Source of the DNA: CAWAPD01 sp963783865
Lineage (GTDB): Bacteria > Actinomycetota > Thermoleophilia > UBA2241
Direction of reading: 5' to 3'
DNA length: 64,000 nt
Assembly: GCA_963783865.1 (NCBI GenBank)
Contig: CAWAPD010000001.1
Coordinates: 434,001 to 498,000, forward strand
The position numbers and the translations under genes were made by a program. The notes beneath the pieces are model-generated. The model was not told the DNA's origin. It saw nothing but the letters and a program-made list of their open reading frames with translations, and searched no databases. Positions 31,838 to 40,138 of this stretch are shown here, one piece after another. Within the stretch, counting starts at the first letter, position 1; each line of letters begins with the position of its first letter.

Positions 31838-33682
31838 CTAGGCCTCGACCGACCGGGACCGGCGCCGCATCAGGACGATCGCCACGATCGCCACGACGGC
31901 GACGACCACGATCACTACGACGGCGATCAGGCCGGTGTTGCTGGAGCTCGACGAGCTCGTGCCGCCTCCGGCGGTCGCGGGCTGGACGTTCAGGTAGGTG
32001 TCGATCACGTCGCCGACGTACATCACGCTGCCGTCGGTCGCCGGTGAGCGCACCCACCCAGTCCATTTCGCGCTGTTGTACGCCTCGAGGTTCCGGGCGT
32101 ACACCAGCGTGATGTACGGGGTCTTCTGGTACAGCAGCTTCTGCATGTTCCAGATGATGTCCTTGCGCTGCTGCTCGTCCATCGTCGTCTGCTGCTGCGC
32201 GAACATCTTGTCGTACGCCGGGTCACCGAACTGCGAGTCGCTCCAGTTGGCGATCTGGTCGCTCGTGAAGACCGAGAGGATGAAGTTCGGATCGATGCCG
32301 AAGCCGACCCAGTCCCAGATGAACATGTCGTAGTCGGGCTCGTACGTATCGCCAGCGAAGTTGTACTGCTTGGCGAGCAGCGCCGACTCGTCCAGGACCT
32401 GGTAGTCGATCTTCAGGCCGAGCTGGCTGAACCAGCTGGCGAGCAGCTTGCCGGCCCGCTGGCTCTCGGCGCTGTTGGCGCGCGCCACGAGACGAAGGGC
32501 GGCGATCGGCTTGCCGCTCTTGTCGACGCGCACGCCATTCTTCAGCGGATAGCCGGCCGCGGTCAGCATGTCGCCGGCCTTCTTCAGGTCGAACGTGTAC
32601 GCCTCACTCGCCGACGGCTCCCAGTGGTAGTCGAGCGCGGAGGTGAAGTAGCCGGGCTGGATGACCGACGTCGCCGCAGTGCCGTAGCCCATCCAGGCGG
32701 TATCGAGGATCTTCTGCTTGTCGACCGCCCAGTTGAGCGCCTGGCGGAACTTCCAGTCGCGCAGCACGGGGTTGCCCTTGCTGTCCGGACTGTCGTAGGT
32801 GTTGAAGCCGAGCTCCTCGAAGCCCTTGCGCAGGCCGTCGATGGCCGTGATCCCCGGTGTGCTCTTGAGCTGGGCGAACTGCGCCTCGGGGATGCCCCAG
32901 GCCACGTCGATCGCCCCCGACTTGAGCTCGTCGGACATCGAGTTCGCGTTCTGATACGACTGGAACACGATGCCGTCGATCTTGGGCGCGCCGCGCCAGT
33001 AGTCCGGATTGGCCTTCATCTCGACCGTCTGCCCGGGCGTGAAGCTGGTGACCTGGAACGGCCCCGTCCCGACCGGGTGCTTGTTCAGGAAGTCGCCACC
33101 GGCGGCGGAGGCGGGGATCTTGCTCCAGATGTGCTCGGGGATGATCGGGACGAACATGCGCGTCATGAGCGCCCACGGCTTGGAGAGATGGAAGACGGCG
33201 GTGTTGGCGTCGGGCGCCTCGACGCTCTTGACCCCGCTCATGAACATCTGGTAGTTGGTGAGCTTGTTCTTGATCATGTAGTTGAACGTGAAGGCGACGT
33301 CGGCGGCGGTGAACGGCACGCCGTCCTGCCACTTGACGTCCTCACGCGTCTTGAACGTCCACGTCAGCCCGTCGGCGCTGTGCGACCAGCTGGTCGCCAG
33401 CTCGGGCTTGGGCTGGTAGGTCGCCGCATCGACGCCGACGAGGTAGTCGTAGTTGAGGTGCATGACCTCGCCCTCGCAGATCAGGTTGATCCGGAAGGGG
33501 TTGAGCGTGTTGGGCTCGGCCGCCCAGCCGACGCGCAGGATCGTGCTGCCCGATGCCGGCGCCGGGCTGCCGCTCGAGCCGAGGGCGGTGGTGATCCCCC
33601 AGACCAGCCCCACGGCGAGGATGAGGACGAACGCGACGACCAGCAGCCTGCTGCGGTTCGTCGTACGTTGTGAAAGACCCAT
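31838..33682 (-). CDS. Family 5 extracellular solute-binding protein with C-terminal anchor
   Basis: Peptide-type ligand receptor of the ABC importer. 614 aa. An N-terminal hydrophobic segment (about 12-34) acts as signal sequence; there is no lipobox Cys. The SBP_bac_5 fold is clear: LRVGWAAEPNTLNP, WTFKTREDVKWQDGVPFTAADVAF, HPVGTGPFQV, RQALNWAVDK. At the C-terminus a Ser/Gly linker leads to a second membrane helix (about 583-604) and a basic stop (RRRSRSVE). Anchoring by a C-terminal helix is usual in archaea and rare in bacteria. First gene of the operon, with a promoter/operator about 300 bp upstream. Confidence 0.92.
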   Translation of the reverse strand: MGLSQRTTNRSRLLVVAFVLILAVGLVWGITTALGSSGSPAPASGSTILRVGWAAEPNTLNPFRINLICEGEVMHLNYDYLVGVDAATYQPKPELATSWSHSADGLTWTFKTREDVKWQDGVPFTAADVAFTFNYMIKNKLTNYQMFMSGVKSVEAPDANTAVFHLSKPWALMTRMFVPIIPEHIWSKIPASAAGGDFLNKHPVGTGPFQVTSFTPGQTVEMKANPDYWRGAPKIDGIVFQSYQNANSMSDELKSGAIDVAWGIPEAQFAQLKSTPGITAIDGLRKGFEELGFNTYDSPDSKGNPVLRDWKFRQALNWAVDKQKILDTAWMGYGTAATSVIQPGYFTSALDYHWEPSASEAYTFDLKKAGDMLTAAGYPLKNGVRVDKSGKPIAALRLVARANSAESQRAGKLLASWFSQLGLKIDYQVLDESALLAKQYNFAGDTYEPDYDMFIWDWVGFGIDPNFILSVFTSDQIANWSDSQFGDPAYDKMFAQQQTTMDEQQRKDIIWNMQKLLYQKTPYITLVYARNLEAYNSAKWTGWVRSPATDGSVMYVGDVIDTYLNVQPATAGGGTSSSSSSNTGLIAVVVIVVVAVVAIVAIVLMRRRSRSVEA

Positions 33683-33964
33683 GGCGTTCCTCCATTAGGA
33701 GACTGAGATCCGGCCGCTGGCCGGGCGAAGACCTGCCTCGTTCGCCTCGCTAGGGCCTCCTTCCCCAGGGGTACGCCGCGGGGCTGCAGCGGGGAATCGG
33801 ATGCGGGGATGAGGATCGGCATGCGCGATGAGCGTGACGGCTCGGTACTTCCAGGACGCGCGCCGACACGGTATGTCCGCGCGTCCGCGATGCCCCCGGC
33901 AAGCCGTTCGCACGCTGCACCACGATGTGGCAGCCCCCTCGGCGATGACGCCATCCCACGGATT

Positions 33965-34017
33965 CGTTCGTTCAAACGAACGTGGCTGGACTCTAGCAGT
34001 CCCGGAGAGGGAGTCAA
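33965..34017 (-). promoter_or_regulatory. Promoter and TetR-type operator of the ABC/D-aminoacylase operon
   Basis: Leftward: -35 TTGACT (34012-34017), 16-nt spacer, -10 TAGAGT (33990-33995), then the palindrome CGTTCGTT-CA-AACGAACG (33965-33982) beginning 8 nt downstream, over the start point. Eight-bp arms with a 2-bp centre fit a TetR dimer. The leader to the binding-protein ATG is about 300 nt; I see no known RNA motif in it and no convincing gene in the rest of 33683-34085. Confidence 0.65.
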
Positions 34018-34085
34018 GGGGGATCGTCGGCGCCGCGGGGGCTGGGCGTGAAGGCTCGGCTGGCGGCTGCTGGACACCGATGACG

Positions 34086-34125
34086 AGGGGGCGGGGGTGT
34101 GGCGTCCGCCACACCCCCGCCCCCT
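34086..34125 (-). terminator. Perfect 18-bp hairpin after the flavoprotein gene
   Basis: The arms 34086-34103 and 34108-34125 pair exactly, loop GTCC, no U-tract. It lies 31 bp past the stop of the leftward flavoprotein gene. Confidence 0.75.
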
Positions 34126-34156
34126 TCGCCGACCAGGGCAGGGCCGCCTCCGACGA

Positions 34157-34732
34157 CTACGCGTTCAGCTTCTTGAGCGCCCAGGCCATGTTCCGGCCCA
34201 GCTCCTTCATCGTGGCGACGCCCTCGGCGTCGGCCTCGACGTCGCCGGCGTCGCGGCCGATGCCGATGTTCCAGTAGCTCGATCCGACCACCATCATGCC
34301 GGCGATCTGGAAGAAGTGGTTGACCGAGTCGAAGGCGTGGATGGCGCCGCCGCGCCTGACGGCGATCACGGCGGCGCCCACCTTGCGCGCAAGCTCGTCA
34401 CCGCCCCTGCGCGTCGCGTAGCCGGCGCGCTCGATCAGCCCCCGTGTGGTAGCCGTGCAGTCGGCGAAGTACACCGGGGACCCGATGATGATGCCGTCCG
34501 CCTCGACCATCCTGTCGATGCACTCGTTGACGACGTCGTCGTACTGGCCGCAATGCCCGTCCTTGGTCTCGAGACAGATGCCGCAGTTGGCGCAGCCGGG
34601 GACCGACTCGCCCGCGAGCTGCACGAGCTCGGTCTCGATGCCCTCAGCCTCCAGCTCAGCGAACACGTGGCCTATCAGGAGCGCCGTGTTGCCGTCCCTG
34701 CGGGAACTGCCGTTGAACGCGACGACCTTCAT
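34157..34732 (-). CDS. Iron-sulfur flavoprotein (flavodoxin-fold, Isf-like)
   Basis: FMN-binding electron-transfer protein, probably with a [4Fe-4S] cluster. 191 aa from the ATG at 34730-34732, which overlaps the preceding stop (ATGA) and has GGAG 5 nt away. The flavin-phosphate loop is FNGSSRRDGNTALL. The motif CANCGICLETKDGHC (CX2CX2CX7C) is the compact cluster site of the Isf family, known from methanogens and other anaerobes; GSPVYFADCTATTRGLIERA is the second flavin loop. Likely functions: reduction of O2, peroxide or quinone with electrons from ferredoxin. Coupled to a metallophosphoesterase for no clear reason. Confidence 0.85.
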   Translation of the reverse strand: MKVVAFNGSSRRDGNTALLIGHVFAELEAEGIETELVQLAGESVPGCANCGICLETKDGHCGQYDDVVNECIDRMVEADGIIIGSPVYFADCTATTRGLIERAGYATRRGGDELARKVGAAVIAVRRGGAIHAFDSVNHFFQIAGMMVVGSSYWNIGIGRDAGDVEADAEGVATMKELGRNMAWALKKLNA

Positions 34733-35845
34733 GCATGCTCCTTCGCTGGCTGCCATGCGGACGACAGCCTAGCAGAGGTCAGCGCGCCGGCTGCTGGGCG
34801 GTGGTGGAGTGCAGCGGCGGCCGCGGCTGAGGCCGCCGCCGCCGGCCGGTTCGGCACGCAGAACGTGTCGACCACGGCGAACTTCCACGTCGAGGGTGGC
34901 GCCTCGACGGTCCTGCCGGTGAGCTTGCCGTCCTTGAGCCGGAACAGGGTGTACCCGAACACCTTGGCGTCCTTGGCCACGTCGTACGAGTCGATCGGCG
35001 CCACATCGATGGCGTCGCTCGGAGCGCCGCCGGTGCCCTGGACCAGGTAGGTCGGCCCCGTCGACTCGACGTGCCGGCGATAGTAGTGGGTGTCGCCGCA
35101 GACGACCAGGTCGACGCCGTACTTGGTGAACAGGGCCTTCAGTCCGTTGCGCTCGGCCGCGTCGTTGTAGAGGGCGTCGCCCGACTCCGGATCGGCGATC
35201 GGACGATGGTCGGCGACGATCACCCAAGCCTTGGGGTGTGCGGCGGCGATCGTCTTGAGGGTCTTCACGAGCCACTTCGCCTGCGGGCTGTTGCTGCCCG
35301 ACGTCTCGCTCACATAGCCGAGGTGCTGCATGTAGCCGGGCATCTCGGTGTCGAGCAGGATCACGTTGATGCGTCCACTTGTCGATCTTCACCCAACGGT
35401 AGTCGAGGTCGCCCTTGATGCCGAGCTCGCTGCGGAACAGCGACTCGAGGAGCGTGGTGTTGCCGTAGCCGTCGACGACCTCGTGGTTGCCGATGGCATA
35501 CAGCGTGCGCTTGTCGAGGATGGCCGCCGCCGTCTGCTTGAAGGCTGCGTACTTGGCCTGGACGGTGCTCTTGCCGTCGCTCGGCTTGAGGTTGATGTAG
35601 TCGCCCACGGAGATCTGCGCCGACCGGTGACGGGGGGCAAGACTGGCCACCATGTGCTTGAACCCGGCCGACTGCGACGTGGGCCACGAGGTCGACGCGG
35701 GGCGCACGTCGCCCCAGACGGCGAACCGGTAGGCCGCGGCCGCGCCGGCCGTATGGACGGCGGCCGCCGCGGCCAGGAGGAGCAAGGCAAGCGCGGCGAC
35801 GGCGAACGGGCGCCGCAGCGGCGAACGAGAAGACGAGGGGGACAT
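34729..35845 (-). pseudogene. Secreted metallophosphoesterase, frameshifted
   Basis: Calcineurin-type phosphoesterase, exported. It starts at the ATG 35843-35845 after AAGGAGG; residues 1-40 are a signal peptide. Metal-site motifs in order: VWGDVRP, ISVGDYINL, AIGNHEVVDG, then in the second frame VADHRPI and VCGDTHYY. A +1 break lies near 35370-35378, where DYRWVKIDKW should join INVILLDTEMPG; dropping one base there restores a protein of about 371 residues. The first Asp/His pair and the GNHE box are intact, so the active site seems complete once the frame is mended. No PHO-type repeats are seen upstream. Its end overlaps the flavoprotein start by 4 nt. Confidence 0.75.
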
Positions 35846-35934
35846 GGGGAGGGCCTCCTTCTGGGAGAGACTGAAGGTGGCAAGATACCGCGCAGTCGAC
35901 CCGTACGACAAGAGGCTGGACTCCGTACGACCGG

Positions 35935-37404
35935 CTACGCGGCGGGCGTGCCGGTCGCCTCGAGGAAGCGGGCCAGACGCACCATCGCGAGCGTGTCGAC
36001 CTCGCAGTAACGCAGCAGCGACTCGCGCAACGCGGCCCGGCGGTCGGGAGAGGTCTGCGGCGAGATGGCCTCGAGGTACGCGGTCTGGGCCATCTCGCCG
36101 TCGCGCACCTCGTCGAGCTGCGCGTAGTCGAGATCGGGGGCGATGGTCGGCAGCACCGCCTTGAGCGACCACGAGCCCTTCATCGCCGGATGGTAGTAGT
36201 GCTCGCGCACGATCGGGTGCAGGTCGACCAGCCGGGCGGCGGCGGCCTGAAGGGCCGGCGCGAGGTCGGGGAAGCGGGCGGCGAGCTCGTCGATGCGCGC
36301 CCGCTCGAAGCCGGTGTAGACGAGGATCGGCCCCGTGTCGCCCAGCGCCTCGACGAGGCTCTCGGCGCAGGCGCGCATCGGCGCCTCGCCGCTCGCGTCG
36401 AGGAACTCGCGATGCTCGAGCCCGCCGCCTTCGCGCTCGACGTGCAGCGACCACTGGAACGGGAGCTGCTGATATGGACGCGTGGCGGCCCACACCGGCA
36501 CGCCGAACGAGATGGTCTCGAAGTCGAGGAAGAACCGCGGCCGGGGCAGGCCGAGCATGACGGCCCGCGCCGCGGGGTCGAGCTCGGCCTGCCCGCTGAC
36601 CGAAGCCTGCCAGACCCGCTTCTGGTCGCGGTCGAGCGGCCAGTCACCGGGGACCGCGGTCAGGTCGTCGTACCCGGCGCCGAGGAGCGCCGCGGCGACC
36701 TTGGCGCCGTGCGGGAGCAGCGAGACGTGGTACTCGGGACGGCCGTCGGCGCAGAACCCCACGAGCGGGCACGAGAACGGCTCGGAGCAGCACCTGCCGG
36801 CCTCGACCGTGGGCATGGGGCCGTCGAGCATCGCCTTCATGTCGCTCACCCAGACCGGGACGTACCGCGCGAGGGCGCCGACCTCGGCGGTCACGTCGAC
36901 CTCGCGCAACAGGCCGTCGTAGGCGCCGTCGCCGCCGTAGACGAACGTGCTGTCGATGTGCGCGATCGCAGTGCTCGAGACCGGCACGCCGGCGCCGGCG
37001 CAGACCCACGCCTGCACGGCCGCGTCGTTGATGTGGTAGGGCTTGACCGAGGTCGACGACTTGACCTCGACCATGCGGTACTCGCCCCGGTGCCGCTCGA
37101 GCACGTCGGCGCGCACCAGCACGCCGCCGTGCCGCAGCGTCGCCTCGAACAGGGTGAGGTCGCCCGGCGCGGCCAGGGCCGCGTTGGTGTCGGCGACCGC
37201 CTGGCCGAGGTCGGGCGAGTCGATCAGCAGGCCGCCGGGGCGCAAGGCCCGGGCGACCTCACCCACCGAGTGCCCGACCTGGAACAGCCGCCGCGTGGCC
37301 GACGAGTAGCTGACCAGCTCGGGCCGGTGGACCTCGAGCCACAGCCGCTTGAAGCACTGCAGCCCCGAGAGGATCCGCGATTTGCTCAATCGATAGCCCG
37401 ACAT
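35935..37404 (-). CDS. Cas4/RecB-like nuclease fused to a DEDD-type exonuclease domain (DUF2779)
   Basis: Two nuclease folds in one cytoplasmic protein. 489 aa. The N-terminal PD-(D/E)XK part has Asp100 (RAD), Glu113 and Lys115 (MVEVKSST), plus Cys17 and a distal cluster Cys205, 206, 212 and 218, the layout of the Fe-S cluster in Cas4 and AddB. The C-terminal part begins FFLDFETISF (Asp294, Glu296), continues with ILVYTGFE and MKGSWSLKAVLP, and ends YCEVDTLAMVRL, the pattern of DnaQ-like exonucleases. No cas or known defence genes are near. It is divergent from the DUF169 gene. Its -10 box lies 6 nt from the ATG, so the mRNA is probably leaderless. Confidence 0.82.
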   Translation of the reverse strand: MSGYRLSKSRILSGLQCFKRLWLEVHRPELVSYSSATRRLFQVGHSVGEVARALRPGGLLIDSPDLGQAVADTNAALAAPGDLTLFEATLRHGGVLVRADVLERHRGEYRMVEVKSSTSVKPYHINDAAVQAWVCAGAGVPVSSTAIAHIDSTFVYGGDGAYDGLLREVDVTAEVGALARYVPVWVSDMKAMLDGPMPTVEAGRCCSEPFSCPLVGFCADGRPEYHVSLLPHGAKVAAALLGAGYDDLTAVPGDWPLDRDQKRVWQASVSGQAELDPAARAVMLGLPRPRFFLDFETISFGVPVWAATRPYQQLPFQWSLHVEREGGGLEHREFLDASGEAPMRACAESLVEALGDTGPILVYTGFERARIDELAARFPDLAPALQAAAARLVDLHPIVREHYYHPAMKGSWSLKAVLPTIAPDLDYAQLDEVRDGEMAQTAYLEAISPQTSPDRRAALRESLLRYCEVDTLAMVRLARFLEATGTPAA

Positions 37405-37410
37405 GATGCG

Positions 37411-37416
37411 ATTCTA
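37411..37416 (-). promoter_or_regulatory. -10 box of a leaderless transcript
   Basis: Leftward TAGAAT, 6 nt before the ATG at 37404 of the Cas4-like nuclease gene. No Shine-Dalgarno sequence fits in between, so translation should begin at the 5' end of the RNA. Confidence 0.5.
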
Positions 37417-37510
37417 CGCTCTGCGGGGGACGGACCCACGGCGCCGGACGCGGGTCTGCCGTCCGTGCTACCGTTGAGGAGTCTCGTCCCTGCGTCCACC
37501 GGAGGCGGCC

Positions 37511-38236
37511 GTGCAGCCCGATCCGTCTTACCTCCTCGCCCAGCTCCACGTCACCGAGCCGCTGATCGGCCTCTACGACGCGCCCGAACCGGAAGCGTTC
37601 GCGCCCCTGGTCGAGCCGCACCGGGAGGCCAAGCGCGGCGAGTGCCTGTTCAGCCACGTCAAGGACTGGCGCCGCGGCGTCACCTCGCACCTCACGCACG
37701 ACAACTTCGGGTGCGGCGGGGCCGGCACGTCGCTCTGCGGCGTGCAGCGCGCCGACCGCGACGGCTTCCTCCACTTCCTGGCGATCGACGAGGGGCTCAA
37801 GGAGTCGGTCGAGCTGATGGGCCGCTGGGTCGACGCCCGCCACTCGTACGAGCCGGTCCACGGACACGTGCTGGTGGGTCCGCTCAAGCCGGACCTGTAT
37901 GAGTACCTGAAGACGGTGACGTTCCTGGTGCGGCCCGACCAGATGGCCGCCCTGGTGCTGGCGGCGCAGTACCGCAACGCCCCGGGCGATCCGCCGGCCA
38001 CCGTGGCCGACTTCTCGTCGGGCTGCGGGCAGCTGGTCAACTTCGCCGACCTCGACGTCCCCCAGGCGGAGATCGGCGCGACCGACCTCGCCATGCGCCG
38101 GTGGCTGCCGCCCGACGTGCTCGCCTACACGGTGACGAAGCCGCTGTTCGAGCAGCTCTGCGCGTTCGGCGACGAGAGCTTCCTGACCAAGCCGTTCCTC
38201 GCGGGCTTGAAGAAGGCGCGCGGGGGCGCGCTCTAA
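37511..38236 (+). CDS. DUF169 family protein
   Basis: Uncharacterised cytoplasmic protein of the DUF169 family (COG2043). 241 aa from a GTG preceded by GGAGGCGGCC. The Cys-containing blocks typical of the family are present: HLTHDNFGCGGAGTSLCG, then FSSGCGQLVNFAD and the end TKPLFEQLCAFGDESFLTKPFLAGLKK (given in part). Members are common in anaerobes and have no proven activity; metal or cofactor binding by the conserved Cys is plausible. Divergent from the nuclease gene with 106 bp between, where TACCGT may be its -10 box. Confidence 0.8.
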   Translation: MQPDPSYLLAQLHVTEPLIGLYDAPEPEAFAPLVEPHREAKRGECLFSHVKDWRRGVTSHLTHDNFGCGGAGTSLCGVQRADRDGFLHFLAIDEGLKESVELMGRWVDARHSYEPVHGHVLVGPLKPDLYEYLKTVTFLVRPDQMAALVLAAQYRNAPGDPPATVADFSSGCGQLVNFADLDVPQAEIGATDLAMRRWLPPDVLAYTVTKPLFEQLCAFGDESFLTKPFLAGLKKARGGAL

Positions 38237-38423
38237 GCGCGGCGGGCGCCGGGGCGCGCGTACGGGTATCGTCGGGGGGGCTTCCCGCCGACGCCCTTCC
38301 GCCCCGCCGCATCGCAGCCATGGACGAATGGACGGATAGGCCGCGCCCCCCGGTAGCGGTTACTATGGGTGACACGTACGGGACAGTTGACGGCCTGGAC
38401 GGCGGCCGGGAAGCGGAGGGCGC

Positions 38424-39782
38424 ATGAAGACCACGACGACGAAGAGGGCGGCGTTCGGCTTCGCCGCCGCCGCCCTCCTGCTGGCGCTGGCGGGCGCTCT
38501 TCATGCGCCTTCCGCCCGGGCCGACGTCTCGCCCGGCTGGCACCTGTCCATCCCCTCCAAGGTGGCCGGCAGCGCCACCGGCGCCGTGATGGCGACGGCG
38601 TCGCACCGCGACCTGTATCTGGCGGCCACGCTGCACCCGTCGGCCGGCCCGAACGGCGACCTGCTGATCGCGCGCTGCACCCGGAGCGGCGCGTTCAAGT
38701 GGTCCCGCGTCTTCCGGTCGCCGACCGGAGCCGACCTGACGGCCACCGGGATCGCGGTCGACAAGGCGGGGAACGTCATCGTCGTCGGCGGCTCACAGAA
38801 GGACGCCGACACCGACTGGATGGTGGTCAAGTACAGCCTCGCCAGCAACAAGCTCTGGTATCACGCCGTCAAGGGCAGCGCGCACGCGCTGGACGTCCCG
38901 ACCGACGTGCGCGTGAACGGAGCGGGGCAGATCTACGTCGCCGGCGTCGTCACTCGCACCGCGGGCGGGCAGGACGGCTTCCTCCGCAAGTACACGCCGG
39001 GCGGCAAGGTCGTGTGGTCGCGCGCCCACGACGGATCGGCCCACGGGAGCGACCGCTTCGACGCGGTGGCGCTCGACGGCTCGGGCAACGTGTACGTCGC
39101 CGGCGCGGCGACGGTCGCGGGCAGCACCCAGGCGGCGTTCGTCGCGCGCTACCTCCCGAGCGGGATGCTCTCCTGGAGCTACGCGTGGAGCGAGGACACG
39201 TCGTACAACTGGGCGCTCAGAGACGTGGCGGTCAACACTACGGGCGTCGCCGTCATCGGGGACGCCACGGTGGCCGGCGGCACGGACGGCATCGCCGGCA
39301 AGTTCTCGCTCGGCGGTGTCACGAAGTGGACCACGCGGGTCGACGGCTCCACCAGCGACAGCCTGGGGGCGGTCGGCATGGACGCCAGCGGCCAGGTCGT
39401 GGGCGCTGGATCGATGGTGACGGGGGCGCCGGCGGCCCAGGCCTTCGCCGTCATGCGGTTCGGAGCCGGAGACGGATCTCTGCAGCCGGTGCTGACCTAT
39501 GCCCCCGGCGGGATCGACGGGTCGGCGACCGCCCTGGCCTTGGCCGTGGCGCCCGGCGGCGTCGCCTACGCGACGGGTTACGACTATCCCTCCGGACTGG
39601 GGGGCGGGGAGTCGGCGCTGACCGTCGCCGAGCCGCCGGGCGACACCTCGCCCACGTGGTCGGGTCTCTTCAAGGCGTCGCCATCCGACCACGTCGGGAC
39701 GGCGGTGGTCTACACGCCCTCGGGCGTCTTCGTCGCCGGCGCCTTCGGCAGCTCCCTCGGGCTGATGAAGTACGCGCCCTGA
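38424..39782 (+). CDS. Secreted beta-propeller-like repeat protein
   Basis: Exported protein of unknown role. 452 aa; signal peptide 1-33. The body consists of about six or seven repeats of 45-55 residues with the pattern DGFLRKYTPGGKVVWSR ... DAVALDGSGNVYVAG, typical of SBBP-type beta-propellers. GGGAAGCGGAGG lies before the ATG. No enzyme motif or anchor is seen. A paralog with the same repeat type lies at 59605-61023. It is followed by a hairpin with a short T-run. A possible -10 box (TACTAT) is at about 38361-38366. Confidence 0.82.
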   Translation: MKTTTTKRAAFGFAAAALLLALAGALHAPSARADVSPGWHLSIPSKVAGSATGAVMATASHRDLYLAATLHPSAGPNGDLLIARCTRSGAFKWSRVFRSPTGADLTATGIAVDKAGNVIVVGGSQKDADTDWMVVKYSLASNKLWYHAVKGSAHALDVPTDVRVNGAGQIYVAGVVTRTAGGQDGFLRKYTPGGKVVWSRAHDGSAHGSDRFDAVALDGSGNVYVAGAATVAGSTQAAFVARYLPSGMLSWSYAWSEDTSYNWALRDVAVNTTGVAVIGDATVAGGTDGIAGKFSLGGVTKWTTRVDGSTSDSLGAVGMDASGQVVGAGSMVTGAPAAQAFAVMRFGAGDGSLQPVLTYAPGGIDGSATALALAVAPGGVAYATGYDYPSGLGGGESALTVAEPPGDTSPTWSGLFKASPSDHVGTAVVYTPSGVFVAGAFGSSLGLMKYAP

Positions 39783-39807
39783 CGAAGGGCGGACGAGGCA
39801 TGAGAAG

Positions 39808-39839
39808 AGGGGGCGGCTGCCAGCAGGCAGCCGCCCCCT
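39808..39839 (+). terminator. 14-bp hairpin terminator with short T-run
   Basis: The arms 39808-39821 and 39826-39839 pair exactly, loop AGCA, followed directly by TTCG. It is 25 bp past the propeller-protein stop. The remaining gap to sbcD (39840-40100) has only the nested stems at 39985-40033 and GC-rich sequence. Confidence 0.75.
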
Positions 39840-39984
39840 TTCGTCGTCCGGTCCGGGGCGCCCGCGAACGTCGCGCGTGAAGGATCCCGCGCGGATCCGC
39901 GTCGAACCGAGCAAAGGGACCGTACGGCCGGACCGGTGACGCTCGCCGTGAGCCGGCCACGACCCTTCCGGCGCCGGCCCTGCT

Positions 39985-40033
39985 GGGGCGACGCCGGAGA
40001 CGCCGGGGCCTGCCCCTGCTCCGGCGTCGCCCC
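39985..40033. other. Nested stem-loop with an alternative pairing
   Basis: A 15-bp stem pairs 39985-39999 with 40019-40033; inside, GGGG (40005-40008) can pair with CCCC (40013-40016). GACGCCGG occurs twice (39990-39997, 39999-40006) and either copy can pair with CCGGCGTC at 40021-40028. It lies upstream of the sbcD promoter, so any role is unclear. Confidence 0.3.
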
Positions 40034-40100
40034 CGTCCGCGGGCCTGAACCCCCTTCCCTTCCCGCGCCCGGGGCTGCCCGGAGACGGGCCGGGCGAGCC

Positions 40101-40128
40101 CTGACGTGTCCCGGCCCTGTGCTATCGT
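40101..40128 (+). promoter_or_regulatory. sbcDC promoter, leaderless
   Basis: -35-like CTGACG (40101-40106), 16-nt spacer and -10 TATCGT (40123-40128). The sbcD ATG follows 10 nt later with no ribosome-binding site, so the transcript probably starts at or next to the AUG. Confidence 0.5.
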
Positions 40129-40138
40129 TCGAGCGGCG

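Noticed and set aside
33750..33959. 69-aa minus-strand ORF in the long leader of the ABC operon
   Set aside because: No ribosome site, Arg/Pro/His-rich product, and it lies between promoter and binding-protein gene with no coupling.
35846..35934. PHO-type repeats in front of the metallophosphoesterase
   Set aside because: No 11-nt repeats of the type seen at pstS; only a plain promoter-like pair (TTGTCG and TATCTT).
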